From Halodesulfovibrio aestuarii (GTDB lineage: Bacteria; Desulfobacterota; Desulfovibrionia; Desulfovibrionales; Desulfovibrionaceae), in NCBI RefSeq assembly GCF_050571805.1, contig NZ_CP192219.1: 64,000 nt of DNA, one strand, 5' to 3'. Position numbers and translations under genes: made by a program. Each line of letters opens with the position of its first letter. Position 1 is the stretch's first letter. Under the pieces are notes generated by a model. It made no database searches and was not told where the DNA came from. It saw nothing but the letters and a program-made list of their open reading frames with translations. This document shows, in pieces, positions 6,591-15,310 of the stretch.

Positions 6591-8522
6591 ATGCCACAGA
6601 ACGTAACGCAAAAAATAATTTCCGGACATCTGGTCTCCGGAATCATGAGTGCCGGCAGCGAAATAGAGCTGCGTATTGATCAGACTCTTACGCAGGATGC
6701 CACAGGAACAATGGCATGCTTGCAGTTTGAAGCTTTAGGTGTAGATCGTGTTAAGACAGATTTGTCTGTAAGCTACGTTGATCACAATACATTGCAGATG
6801 GGCTTCAGAAACCCTGACGATCATCGTTATCTTAAAACGGTTGCAGAAAAGTACGGCATTGTGTTTTCTCCTGCCGGTACTGGCATCTGTCATCAGCTTC
6901 ATCTTGAAAATTTTGGTAAGCCGGGGGCAACTCTGGTTGGTTCTGATAGTCATACCCCGACTGCAGGCGGCTTAGGCTCCCTTGCTATGGGGGCAGGCGG
7001 CTTGTCTGTTGCGTTGGCAATGGCTGGCGAACCGTACACTATTAGCATGCCACAGGTTGTTCGTGTCTACTTGGAAGGCGAACTTACTGGTTGGGCGTCT
7101 GCTAAAGATGTTATTTTGCACTTATTAGGTATGCTCACTGTAAAGGGTGGTGTAGGTAAAGTTTTTGAATTTGCCGGCCCTGGTGTAGCTTCCCTTTCTG
7201 TGCCTGAACGTGCTGTCATTACTAATATGGGAGCAGAGCTCGGTGCGACTACCTCACTCTTCCCGAGTGATGAAAATACCCGTGAATTTTTGACCCGCAT
7301 GGGACGTCCACAAGACTGGACAGAGCTTGTTGCGGATGAAGGTGCAGAGTACGACGAAGAAATTCGCATTACACTCAATGACCTTGAACCGCTTGCAGCG
7401 AAGCCGCATATGCCTGATCAGGTTGTTACCGTTGCCAGTCTTGCTGGCACTAAAGTTAATCAGGTTGCTATCGGTTCCTGTACAAACTCTTCCTATGCAG
7501 ACCTTGCCTCTGTGGCAAACTTGTTTGCAGGTAAGCACGTTAAGTTTGAAACGGATACTCTGGTCAGCCCGGGTTCTAAGCAGGTGTTGAAAATGCTTGC
7601 CAGCGAGGGGCTGCTTGAAAATATTATTGATTCCGGTGCTCGTCTTTTAGAGTGTTCATGCGGACCGTGCATTGGCATGGGTGGTTCTCCGGTTTCTGAA
7701 GGTGTGTCTGTACGTACCTTTAACAGAAACTTTGAGGGACGTTCCGGTACCAAGGATGCACAGGTTTACCTGGTAAGTCCGTTGACAGCAGCTATGGCTG
7801 CTTTGCATGGTGAATTCACAGATCCAGCAAGCTGGGGTGATGCACCACAGATTCCAGAATTACCACAGACTATTCCGTCTATTCGGAATCAGTTCATTTT
7901 TCCTCCAGAAGATGGTTCAAAGGTCGAAGTTCTGCGTGGGCCAAACATTGTACCGCTTGAACAATTCGCAGCTGTTGACGCTGACATTGACGCAAATGTG
8001 CTCATTGTAGCCGGAGATAACATTACCACTGACCATATTATGCCTGCCGGAGCTGTTATTACGGCGTTACGTTCTAATGTACCGGCAATCAGTGAGCATG
8101 TATTTGAGCGAATGGATGCCTCATTTGCTTCCCGCGCAAAGAACACCGCAAACGGTGTGATTGTTGCCGGTGAAAATTATGGTCAAGGCTCTTCAAGAGA
8201 ACATGCGGCACTTGCACCACGCCATTTGGGTGTTCGTGCTGTCGTAGCTAAATCTTTTGCACGCATTCACCGCGCTAACCTTGTTAACTTCGGTATCCTT
8301 CCGCTTATTTTGGTGGATAAAGAAGCATACGCAGAGTTTATGCAGGAACAAAAAATCACAGTACCGGCGCTTGCAATTGCAGCCGGCGAGCCTGTTGAGC
8401 TTATTTTGTCTTCCGGAAAGCGTGTAACTGTAATAAACGATTTGACGCAAAAAGAACTGGATATAATTAGAGCAGGGGGTCTGCTCAATTATGTCCGTTT
8501 CTCCAAAAGTCGTAAGGCCTAG
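6591..8522 (+). CDS. acn: Aconitate hydratase (about 640-residue type)
   Basis: 643 residues from MPQNVTQKI at 6591. This start follows an AGGAACAAGGG ribosome site and matches the family N-terminus; the frame is open from 6552 but lacks a ribosome site there. It isomerises citrate and isocitrate in the TCA/biosynthetic pathway, with a [4Fe-4S] cluster held by Cys297 (GSCTNSS) and Cys357/Cys360 (CSCGPCIGMGG). The swivel domain carries DNITTDHIMPAG and the YGQGSSREHAAL segment with the active-site Ser/Arg. The length is that of the compact monomeric type, shorter than AcnA. It is monocistronic or leads into ppiD 40 bases on. Confidence 0.95.
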   Translation: MPQNVTQKIISGHLVSGIMSAGSEIELRIDQTLTQDATGTMACLQFEALGVDRVKTDLSVSYVDHNTLQMGFRNPDDHRYLKTVAEKYGIVFSPAGTGICHQLHLENFGKPGATLVGSDSHTPTAGGLGSLAMGAGGLSVALAMAGEPYTISMPQVVRVYLEGELTGWASAKDVILHLLGMLTVKGGVGKVFEFAGPGVASLSVPERAVITNMGAELGATTSLFPSDENTREFLTRMGRPQDWTELVADEGAEYDEEIRITLNDLEPLAAKPHMPDQVVTVASLAGTKVNQVAIGSCTNSSYADLASVANLFAGKHVKFETDTLVSPGSKQVLKMLASEGLLENIIDSGARLLECSCGPCIGMGGSPVSEGVSVRTFNRNFEGRSGTKDAQVYLVSPLTAAMAALHGEFTDPASWGDAPQIPELPQTIPSIRNQFIFPPEDGSKVEVLRGPNIVPLEQFAAVDADIDANVLIVAGDNITTDHIMPAGAVITALRSNVPAISEHVFERMDASFASRAKNTANGVIVAGENYGQGSSREHAALAPRHLGVRAVVAKSFARIHRANLVNFGILPLILVDKEAYAEFMQEQKITVPALAIAAGEPVELILSSGKRVTVINDLTQKELDIIRAGGLLNYVRFSKSRKA

Positions 8523-8562
8523 GCGTGGGCTTTACCATATCCTCATAGAAAAGGATTAATGT

Positions 8563-10449
8563 ATGTTGGATTCGATTCGGCAAAATTCCCAATCCTGGGG
8601 TGTTAAACTTGCCTTTGCTCTCATAGTAGTAGTTTTTGTGTTCTGGGGCGTTGGCTCTATGAATGGCCCTTCAAACTCTGCTTTGATAGCTACTGTAAAC
8701 GATACTGCGATTATGATGCCTGAGTTCAAGCGAGCATATGAACTTCAGATGAATGCCATTAAAGCGCGTTTTCCCGGTATTGACGAATCTCAGTTTAAAC
8801 AGCTGAAAATTGGTCAGCAGGTACTGCAGGGTCTTATTGCCCGCACTCTCCTGCTTCAGGAAGCAGAACGTCTTGGCATGACCGTGACTCCTGTTGAATT
8901 AAAAACAGAGATCGCATCTATTCCTTTGTTCCAGAATGCTCAGGGCAAGTTCGATCCTGAAGTGTACAAGCAGATGCTAGCTGCACAGGGAATGTCTGCC
9001 GGTAGCTTTGAACGTCAGTTCAAAGAAGACCTTTTAACCAAAAAAGTTCGTGAGAATGCTGTAATTTCTGCAAGCGTTTCTGACGACGAGGCTCACGAAG
9101 CATTCGTATACGCCAGTGAAAAACGTTCTATGGACTACATTTTGTACTCCGCAGTTGATTTCATGAAGAAAGCAACTGTAACTGATGACGAAATCAAAGC
9201 GTTTTACGATGCAAAAATTGGCCGTTATGCTGTACCTGCTCAGGTAGTAATCAAGTACCTTGCAATTACTCCTGAAGGTCTTGCAAGCACCGTAACTGTT
9301 GATGAAGCCGCAGCTGAGGCATACTATGCTGATAACCAGAGCTCCTTCCGTAAAGAAGAACAAGCAGATGCCAGCCATATCCTTGTGGCACTTGATGAAA
9401 ATGCGTCTGATAAAGAAGTAGCTGCTGCAACCAAAAAGATTGAAAAAGTGCTTAAGCTTGCCCGAAGTGGTAAAGACTTCGGTAAGCTTGCAAAGAAATA
9501 CTCTGAAGGTCCTTCCGCCGCTACTGGTGGCGCACTCGGAACTTTCAGCCGCGGACAGATGGTTAAGCCGTTTGAAGACGCAGTATTCTCCATGAAAGAA
9601 GGTGAGATCTCTGAACCTATCCGCACTCGTTTCGGTCTGCATATTATCAAGCTGAACAAGCTTGAAAAAGCCCGTATCCCTGCCTTTGAAGAAGTTAAGG
9701 GTCAGATTATGACCAAACTTGCAAAAGATCAGGCTGCAGACAAAGTGACTACCACTCTTGATGTTGTGATGGAGCAGATGCTTTCTGGTAAGTCTTTAGA
9801 AGACATTGCTAAAGAGCAGAAACTTACTCTCATGACTTCTCCTGAGTTTTCACGTGAACAGGCTCCTGTCGCTGTGGGCGTTACCAAGGAAGCAGCTGAA
9901 GAGTTGTTCTCCGTTCCTGCAGGCACAGCTGTAGATACTCCGCTTGAAGCAAACGACGGCTATGTTGTTGCTCGAGTTGAAAAATCTAAGCCGGAATCAA
10001 GCATGCCGCTTGAACAGGTTTCTGCATCCATTAAAGAGCAGCTTGTGGCGGACAAGTCCGTAGAGCTTGCTTTTGAGGCTGCAAAAGGTGCTTCCACAAA
10101 CGTACTCGCTGGCAACATTGATGGCCAGCCAAAAGTACAGACTTCTCCGCTTGTTGAGCGTAAGGGCTTTATCCCGGGCGTTGGTTCCGCTGAAGATGTT
10201 GTGAAAGCAGTGTTTGATGCTGACGGTAACAAGTGGATGGGACCTTACAAAACTCCTTCAGGTGCTGTATTTGTTCGTTTGAATAAAGTTGACCAGCCAT
10301 CCGATGAAGTGTGGCAGGCAGCAAAAGAAGAAGTTCATAAAACTCTTCTTGCGCGCAAAAAGCAGCAGATGGAACAGAGCTTTATAAAGTCTCTTGCTGA
10401 CAAGGCAGAGATTGTTATCAAGAACAACGAACTTCTTGATAAGCTGTAG
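8563..10449 (+). CDS. ppiD: PpiD-type periplasmic peptidyl-prolyl isomerase / chaperone
   Basis: 628 residues. An N-terminal membrane anchor (about 15-33, hydrophobic with Trp) holds a large periplasmic part: SurA-like N-terminal chaperone domain (about 45-170), parvulin rotamase domain (about 265-365; ADASHILVAL, then GGALGTFSRGQMVKPFEDAVF and FGLHIIKL) and a helical C-terminal part. PpiD helps outer-membrane and periplasmic proteins fold as they leave the Sec translocon. Start at ATG 8563 with AAGGATT upstream. The gene ends at the strong terminator 10474-10502. Confidence 0.92.
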   Translation: MLDSIRQNSQSWGVKLAFALIVVVFVFWGVGSMNGPSNSALIATVNDTAIMMPEFKRAYELQMNAIKARFPGIDESQFKQLKIGQQVLQGLIARTLLLQEAERLGMTVTPVELKTEIASIPLFQNAQGKFDPEVYKQMLAAQGMSAGSFERQFKEDLLTKKVRENAVISASVSDDEAHEAFVYASEKRSMDYILYSAVDFMKKATVTDDEIKAFYDAKIGRYAVPAQVVIKYLAITPEGLASTVTVDEAAAEAYYADNQSSFRKEEQADASHILVALDENASDKEVAAATKKIEKVLKLARSGKDFGKLAKKYSEGPSAATGGALGTFSRGQMVKPFEDAVFSMKEGEISEPIRTRFGLHIIKLNKLEKARIPAFEEVKGQIMTKLAKDQAADKVTTTLDVVMEQMLSGKSLEDIAKEQKLTLMTSPEFSREQAPVAVGVTKEAAEELFSVPAGTAVDTPLEANDGYVVARVEKSKPESSMPLEQVSASIKEQLVADKSVELAFEAAKGASTNVLAGNIDGQPKVQTSPLVERKGFIPGVGSAEDVVKAVFDADGNKWMGPYKTPSGAVFVRLNKVDQPSDEVWQAAKEEVHKTLLARKKQQMEQSFIKSLADKAEIVIKNNELLDKL

Positions 10450-10473
10450 TCCAGATTTGCCATACGACCAATT

Positions 10474-10502
10474 AAGGCCCCTCACAATGAGGGGCTTTTT
10501 TG
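10474..10502 (+). terminator. Terminator of ppiD
   Basis: GCCCCTC and GAGGGGC form the stem around ACAAT, followed by seven T. Confidence 0.92.
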
Positions 10503-10565
10503 TGTTTGAATTCCAAACTGGAAGTTTTGTGTGCTCGTGTGCTAGTATCAGCCAAAGGAGCAGCA

Positions 10566-10814
10566 ATGAAACGAACTACGTATTTTGTCCGCTCATATGG
10601 CGGGAAATGGAAGGTGAAGAGGGAGGGGGCTGACCGGGAATATTGTGTGTGTGACACAAAATATGAAGGTATCCGCATTGCTCGGAAGCTGGCTCATGAG
10701 GTTGCTCCAGCGCAGATTATTATTGAAAATGATGACGGAACATTTCAGCAGGAATGGACACATAAAGATTGTTCCGTCCTGTTTGAAAAAAGAGGACAGC
10801 AACGCGGGAAGTAG
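10566..10814 (+). CDS. DUF2188-like small protein
   Basis: 82 residues, ATG at 10566 with AAAGGAG upstream. The text YFVRSYGGKWKVKREG, then a helix rich in Ala/Arg and IIIENDDGTFQQEWTH, has the layout of DUF2188: strand, Trp-x-Val-lys-reg, helix, strand with DG, strand. These proteins are small, cytoplasmic and of unknown function. It stands alone between two terminators. Confidence 0.65.
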   Translation: MKRTTYFVRSYGGKWKVKREGADREYCVCDTKYEGIRIARKLAHEVAPAQIIIENDDGTFQQEWTHKDCSVLFEKRGQQRGK

Positions 10815-11041
10815 TTGACGGATAGAAGAGTATATATTGTTGCGCTCTAAATGTTGGCAGTGCTACTGTATGAAGTCAGCAGGTGATATTATAAAGGTAA
10901 ATGCATCAATAACGGGTATGGTGATAATACGCATAAACTCTTGAGCAGGAACGATCAGGTACTTAAGTTCGCCTATATTGCAGAGATTCTTACTGGTGAT
11001 GGTGCTGTTTTTGAGTAACACCATGCTTTGAGGAGGTGTGT

Positions 11042-11251
11042 ATGGTTGCATATGTCGTTCATACAAAGATGATGGCTAGTGGAGATCACGAAGTCCATGT
11101 GGAGGGGTGTGAATGGTGTCCTCCAGACGAACAGCTCTGTAAAGTGGGTGAGTTTGATTCTTCGGAACAAGCCTTTGAGGCTGCAAAAAAAATGTATCCG
11201 GAGGCCAATGGATGTCACCTTTGCCTTCCTGAGCATTATGACCTGTCATAA
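11042..11251 (+). CDS. Small Cys/His-rich protein of unknown function
   Basis: 69 residues, ATG at 11042, five bases after a perfect AGGAGG; a GTG at 11036 lies inside the ribosome site. The chain HVEGCEWCPP ... LCKVGEF ... GCHLCLPEHY gives CxxC, one further Cys and a second CxxC, with His before the first and near the last. This pattern can bind zinc or act as a redox switch. The middle has a helix rich in Glu/Ala. No family is recognised. The strong ribosome site and own terminator indicate a real, well-translated gene. Confidence 0.65.
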   Translation: MVAYVVHTKMMASGDHEVHVEGCEWCPPDEQLCKVGEFDSSEQAFEAAKKMYPEANGCHLCLPEHYDLS

Positions 11252-11257
11252 AATTTT

Positions 11258-11297
11258 AAAAGCTCCCCTTGCTGGCCGTTGCAAGGAGAGCTTTTAT
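11258..11297. terminator. Bidirectional terminator
   Basis: AAAAGCTC-C-CCTTGC pairs with GCAAGG-A-GAGCTTTT. It separates the small Cys-rich gene from the convergent flavoprotein gene. Confidence 0.88.
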
Positions 11298-11298
11298 G

Positions 11299-12411
11299 TT
11301 AGTTGTCATAATCCGGCTTAAATTTTTTTATGAACTTGGAATCAATGTAGTCCTTAATGGCAAAGGCTCGGTGTCCGTTAAAGCTTATGCCAAACTTGTG
11401 CAGTACACCTGTGTTACCGCCTGTGTTGTAAATCAGGAGGTAGGAGCCACCCGGTTTGAATTCATGCAACGGTTCATTATTTAACCGTGCCATAACGTTA
11501 TCGTTGAGTACTTGATTTTGGCGTACAGCATAGACTCCGACTTTATCCAGCGGCTGCGGGTCGAACCATATGCAGTCTCCGCCACCAAAGATATTATCGT
11601 ACTTAGGGCTCTGCAGGTATTTGTTCACAAGCAGACCTCCATCTTTGCCATAGGGGAGACCGGAATGTTCAAAAATAGGACGCGGACGAACGCCCATCGC
11701 AATAAATATGATGTCGTCGCTGTATGATGTTCCATCAGCAAGTGTAATTTTACCAGTAGAAACCTGAGAAACATATTCACCGCCAATGAATTGAATATCG
11801 TGTTTCTCAAGAATTTTTTTGGTCAAATTGCGTACCCTATCGGGAGCCCGTTTCATAAAACTCTTACCATAGTACAGATGAACCGTGGCATTGGCACCGG
11901 CCTCTTGTGCAGCTGCCCATGCATTTCCTGCAACTTCAACTCCGGCAGGGCCACCGCCTACAACTCCTATACTGAGGGAGTCTTTTTTTGCTAACTCAAA
12001 AATACGCTCTCGGCCTTCAAATAACCGCTCAATGGGCTTTACTGTATATATGTCTTTAGAGTCAGGCGCTACAATGTCATCAACAATAGAGCTTCCAGTG
12101 TTGAACGAGGCGACATCGTATGCGACCTCTTTGCCGGACTTTAATTTGATGAGTTTTTTTTCAGGGTCAACTCCGACACATTCGTCTAGGTGGAACGTGG
12201 CCCCCTGTTCTTCACACATGCGCTGTACTGGAAAGCTGATCTCACTTGGAGAATACGTGCCACCTAACATCCCCGGGCCCATTCCTGAATAATAATGTCT
12301 TTTCCCCGGGCCGATTACGTCGACAGAATGGCCCTGATCTATCAGATCTTTTATATTGGTCATGAGAGTCATGTGGGCGTGTCCTGCGCCTACGAGTGCG
12401 AGTTTTGCCAT
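11299..12411 (-). CDS. FAD/NAD(P)-dependent oxidoreductase related to the flavoprotein domain fused to SelD
   Basis: 370 residues, start MAKLALVG at 12411 six bases after AGGAG. Two Rossmann sites are visible: LVGAGHAH at the N-terminus (FAD) and VVGGGPAGVEVAG near 150 (NAD(P)H). YYSGMGPGMLGGTYSP and the GGGDC segment near 300 match the NDH-2/sulfide-quinone reductase superfamily, specifically the type found as an N-terminal partner of selenophosphate synthetase. Here it is free-standing. The cysteine pair of true sulfide:quinone reductases is not evident, nor is a C-terminal membrane anchor. It is 12 bases downstream of the rhodanese-rubrerythrin gene, so the two are likely one operon acting in sulfur or peroxide metabolism. 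Confidence 0.8.
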   Translation of the reverse strand: MAKLALVGAGHAHMTLMTNIKDLIDQGHSVDVIGPGKRHYYSGMGPGMLGGTYSPSEISFPVQRMCEEQGATFHLDECVGVDPEKKLIKLKSGKEVAYDVASFNTGSSIVDDIVAPDSKDIYTVKPIERLFEGRERIFELAKKDSLSIGVVGGGPAGVEVAGNAWAAAQEAGANATVHLYYGKSFMKRAPDRVRNLTKKILEKHDIQFIGGEYVSQVSTGKITLADGTSYSDDIIFIAMGVRPRPIFEHSGLPYGKDGGLLVNKYLQSPKYDNIFGGGDCIWFDPQPLDKVGVYAVRQNQVLNDNVMARLNNEPLHEFKPGGSYLLIYNTGGNTGVLHKFGISFNGHRAFAIKDYIDSKFIKKFKPDYDN

Positions 12412-12423
12412 GATCAACTCCTT

Positions 12424-13251
12424 TTATTCTTTCGAAACATATATCGAGTCCATAACATCAGCCAGACGGTTGAGATGGGATTTTTCTTCAGAAGAAAGTA
12501 GTAATAACTCTTTCTTTATTGCTGCATTCGGAGCCTTATCAGATGCCCGCAGGTACAGATCCATAGCCTGACATTCAATAGACATGGCAAAAATTAAAAT
12601 ATCATGCGGAGTTTCCATGTCTGCGCCGAGCCGAGACATGTATTCAGCCGTGGTGAGACCACCTTCAAGTGTTTCTGATGCGTTAAGATTCTTGGGGAAA
12701 ACTTTTCCCGTAAATTCAGCATACTGAGAAGCTATATTTGTTTCATGTTCTTTTTCAATATTGGCAAGGCTCAAGAAGAGAGACGCTGCCTGTTTATTTG
12801 TGACATGATTGGCCATCTCTGTGTAAAATTCGTTAAGGGCAAGTTCCATAGTGTAAGCAACGAGAAGAATCTCCTCAAGTGACTCAAGTCCGGTAAACAA
12901 TTGTAAGCCTTGGTCGTATTGCCCGGTGCTCTCCCAGCCTTTCCAACTTTTTAATCCACCAGTAATATTGTAGACGTTTTGGAATTTTTGACCAGAAAGT
13001 AACTGAGCCGCCACACGGCTGCGTCCGCCGATTGCGCAATATACCAGAACTGGTTTTTCTTTATCCAGTTCGCATAGTTGATCCAACAAGTTACCAAGAG
13101 GGATAAGTTTTGCTCCTGGAATATGACCATCACTATATTCGACGGGCTGACGGACATCGATGAGCTGAATAGAGCTATCACTGTTAAGCATAGCGAGAGC
13201 TTTTTGGGGTGCTACTGACTGGACAGGGGTAAGAAACTGTTTCCAATGCAT
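12424..13251 (-). CDS. Rhodanese-rubrerythrin fusion protein
   Basis: 275 residues from MHWKQFLT at 13251 (GGGAGAG five bases upstream). Residues about 5-110 are a rhodanese domain with the LIDVRQPVEY segment and the active-site loop CAIGGRS, whose Cys accepts sulfane sulfur. Residues about 125-270 are a ferritin-like di-iron domain of the rubrerythrin type, with paired Glu helices (MELALNEFY, NIEKEHE, IECQAMDLY, SSEEKSHL). Rubrerythrins reduce peroxide; rhodaneses move persulfide sulfur. The fusion occurs in anaerobes and is first gene of a pair with the flavoprotein, which could supply electrons (inference). Confidence 0.88.
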   Translation of the reverse strand: MHWKQFLTPVQSVAPQKALAMLNSDSSIQLIDVRQPVEYSDGHIPGAKLIPLGNLLDQLCELDKEKPVLVYCAIGGRSRVAAQLLSGQKFQNVYNITGGLKSWKGWESTGQYDQGLQLFTGLESLEEILLVAYTMELALNEFYTEMANHVTNKQAASLFLSLANIEKEHETNIASQYAEFTGKVFPKNLNASETLEGGLTTAEYMSRLGADMETPHDILIFAMSIECQAMDLYLRASDKAPNAAIKKELLLLSSEEKSHLNRLADVMDSIYVSKE

Positions 13252-13344
13252 AAACTCTCCCTTGATCTTACACAGCTGTAACACGTAACAACAAATAGTT
13301 TCAATAAGTTAAATTAAAGAAAGATTGTACGAAAGGGCACGAGA

Positions 13345-13368
13345 AAAAGCCCCCGTGTGGAGGCTTTC
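13345..13368 (-). terminator. Terminator of the peroxiredoxin gene
   Basis: On the minus strand AAAGCC-T-CC, ACAC loop, GG-G-GGCTTT followed by T-run. Confidence 0.75.
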
Positions 13369-13372
13369 GAGG

Positions 13373-14023
13373 CTATTTATTGTTTTTGAGTTCCTTATGG
13401 CAGAACCACCAGTCGTATCCTTCATGAGTGTCCAAACGAACTTTAGCGTCGTTAACGGTTTGTGCTGGCGGAATAATGACGCGGTCACCAATGAGTTCAT
13501 TTTTGGGCCAATTAGCCGGAATGGCAACTTTGTTTTTATCAGAAGTTTGCAGCGCGCGCACAGTGCGGAGTATTTCACTAATATTACGGCCAATTTCTTG
13601 TGGATAGTAGAAAATGGTGCGGACGATGCCGTTCGGGTCAATGAAGAATACTGCACGAACCGTGTTTGTACCTTTACCGGGATGGATCATGCCAAGCTTT
13701 TCTGCCACGTCGCCATAATCTGCAATTACAGGAAATGTGATTTCTACTCCGGTCTGTTCTTTAATCCACTCTATCCATTTAATATGCGCAAAAATTTGAT
13801 CCATAGAAATGCCGACTAATTTGCAACCAAGCGCATCGAACTCTTTAATACGCTTTTGAAAGCCGACAAATTCTGTGGTACAAACAGGTGTAAAATCAGC
13901 TGGATGACTGAAAAGAATAAACCAGTTTCCTTTCATTGCATCAGGAATAGTCATTGTGCCGTGCGTCGTTTTCACAGTTAGCTGCGGAAGCGGGTCGCCT
14001 AGCAATGGGAATAGGGTTGTCAT
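13373..14023 (-). CDS. Prx6-type (1-Cys-like) peroxiredoxin
   Basis: 216 residues, with a perfect AGGAGG before the start at 14023. Thioredoxin fold; the peroxidatic Cys48 is in PVCTTE, and a second Cys lies near the C-terminus (WWFCHKEL, about 208), as in archaeal Prx6 enzymes. The long C-terminal domain (VAIPANWPKNELIGDRVIIPP) is the Prx6 hallmark. It reduces hydrogen peroxide and alkyl hydroperoxides. It is monocistronic, since a terminator separates it from the rhodanese-rubrerythrin gene, but the neighbourhood forms an oxidative-stress group typical of oxygen-exposed sulfate reducers. Confidence 0.93.
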   Translation of the reverse strand: MTTLFPLLGDPLPQLTVKTTHGTMTIPDAMKGNWFILFSHPADFTPVCTTEFVGFQKRIKEFDALGCKLVGISMDQIFAHIKWIEWIKEQTGVEITFPVIADYGDVAEKLGMIHPGKGTNTVRAVFFIDPNGIVRTIFYYPQEIGRNISEILRTVRALQTSDKNKVAIPANWPKNELIGDRVIIPPAQTVNDAKVRLDTHEGYDWWFCHKELKNNK

Positions 14024-14129
14024 GGCAACCTCCTGTAATGTTAGTAATATTATTTCTTACAGTAGTGTATAGTATAGCAATTAATTCTCGACAAAAAAAA
14101 GTAGCAACTTCATTTTTAATATTATTTTG

Positions 14130-14159
14130 TTGAAATTGTGTGTAACAAAGCACCATAAT
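14130..14159 (+). promoter_or_regulatory. Sigma-70-type promoter of the PAS-GGDEF gene
   Basis: TTGAAA, 18-base spacer, CATAAT, about 30 bases before the start codon. Confidence 0.5.
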
Positions 14160-14189
14160 GACATAAATTTTACGAACGGGGTTTGATTT

Positions 14190-15086
14190 ATGAATCTGTC
14201 TAAAGATGTCTTGTTCTTCGCTGAGCAGCTTTCCAATGGAGTTATGATTTTTTCTCCTGAATGCGAGATTCTGTACACAAATCCGATAGCGAAAAACATG
14301 TGGGACCATGAATCCCATAGTGTCATGGAAGGTTTTGCAACTGGTTTCGGTGAGAAAACAATTTCTCAGTACGAGCATCCAGTAATGCAGGCAATTCAGT
14401 CAAACCGCTCGGTTTCACAAACTCTTCTTAGACAGAGGGGAGCCGAAAAAAGTATTCCGCAATGGGTGAAAATGACAGCAAGTCCTATTCAGGATGCAGG
14501 GCAGTTGAAGTATGTTGTCCTTTCTCTTGAGGACGTGACACAGAGTAAGCATGTGTCAGATATTTTAACCTCCCGTTCGTATATGCTTGATCAACTTGAT
14601 GTTGTTGACTCTATTACGGGATTATATAATTCGAGCTATGTTCCCGTATTATTGGAAAGAACTGTGTCTGATGTGATTGAAAAAAAGACGTCACTTAGTG
14701 TCTGTGTTTTCGATATTGACCATTTTACCCGTTTAAATGAAGCGCAGGGTAGGCGTTGCGGGGATGATGTGTTGCGGTATCTGACAGCGTTGCTGGGGCA
14801 GCATATGCGTGAAGGTGATGTAATGGCGCGAACTGGTGGCGGGGAATTTTTAGTGTTGTTACCTTCGTGTGAGGCCAAGGAAGCGCTTGAACGGATGGAA
14901 ACTTTTGGAACGCAATTGCGTAGCGCAGCTCTGCCGTGTTCAGTAAGACCTATTACGGTAAGTGGTGGTATTGCAGAAATGGCAGAAGATGAGAAAGGTG
15001 TACAGCTTGTAGAGCGTGCAGATAGTTTACTGTATCTAGCAAAACTGGATGGACGTGATAAGTTTCTTACGGAGGATGTTGTATAG
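14190..15086 (+). CDS. PAS-GGDEF protein with degenerate active site
   Basis: 298 residues: PAS-like sensor (about 5-120; ANGVMIFSP-type strand and the LEDVTQ linker) and a GGDEF domain (about 150-295). The nucleotide-binding segment VFDIDHFTRLNEAQGRRCGDDVLR is recognisable. The signature reads ARTGGGEF: the third position, normally the metal-binding Asp/Glu, is Gly. REGD, five residues before the signature, is an intact RxxD inhibitory site for c-di-GMP. The likely meaning is loss of diguanylate cyclase activity with retained ligand binding, that is, a c-di-GMP receptor; this is inference. Confidence 0.88.
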   Translation: MNLSKDVLFFAEQLSNGVMIFSPECEILYTNPIAKNMWDHESHSVMEGFATGFGEKTISQYEHPVMQAIQSNRSVSQTLLRQRGAEKSIPQWVKMTASPIQDAGQLKYVVLSLEDVTQSKHVSDILTSRSYMLDQLDVVDSITGLYNSSYVPVLLERTVSDVIEKKTSLSVCVFDIDHFTRLNEAQGRRCGDDVLRYLTALLGQHMREGDVMARTGGGEFLVLLPSCEAKEALERMETFGTQLRSAALPCSVRPITVSGGIAEMAEDEKGVQLVERADSLLYLAKLDGRDKFLTEDVV

Positions 15087-15150
15087 CTGTCTGCATTCAT
15101 AATGAGTTCTTAAAAAGTAACTGGTCTAGATTTATTTTGATGTTGAGTTG

Positions 15151-15179
15151 CGCCGCGCCCTTTGGGTGCGGCGTTTTTT
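15151..15179 (+). terminator. Terminator of the PAS-GGDEF gene
   Basis: CGCCGC-G-CC and GG-T-GCGGCG around TTTG, followed by six T. Confidence 0.9.
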
Positions 15180-15310
15180 GTTATCTACCCCCCCATATGC
15201 GGTACGCTGGCGTTAGATCATCGCAATATACCGCCCTCACCCCTGCCACGTCGTTTCGTGAGTAAAACACAAGGTATTTGTTCTCTGTTTGTTATTTGTA
15301 AGGAGAGAAC

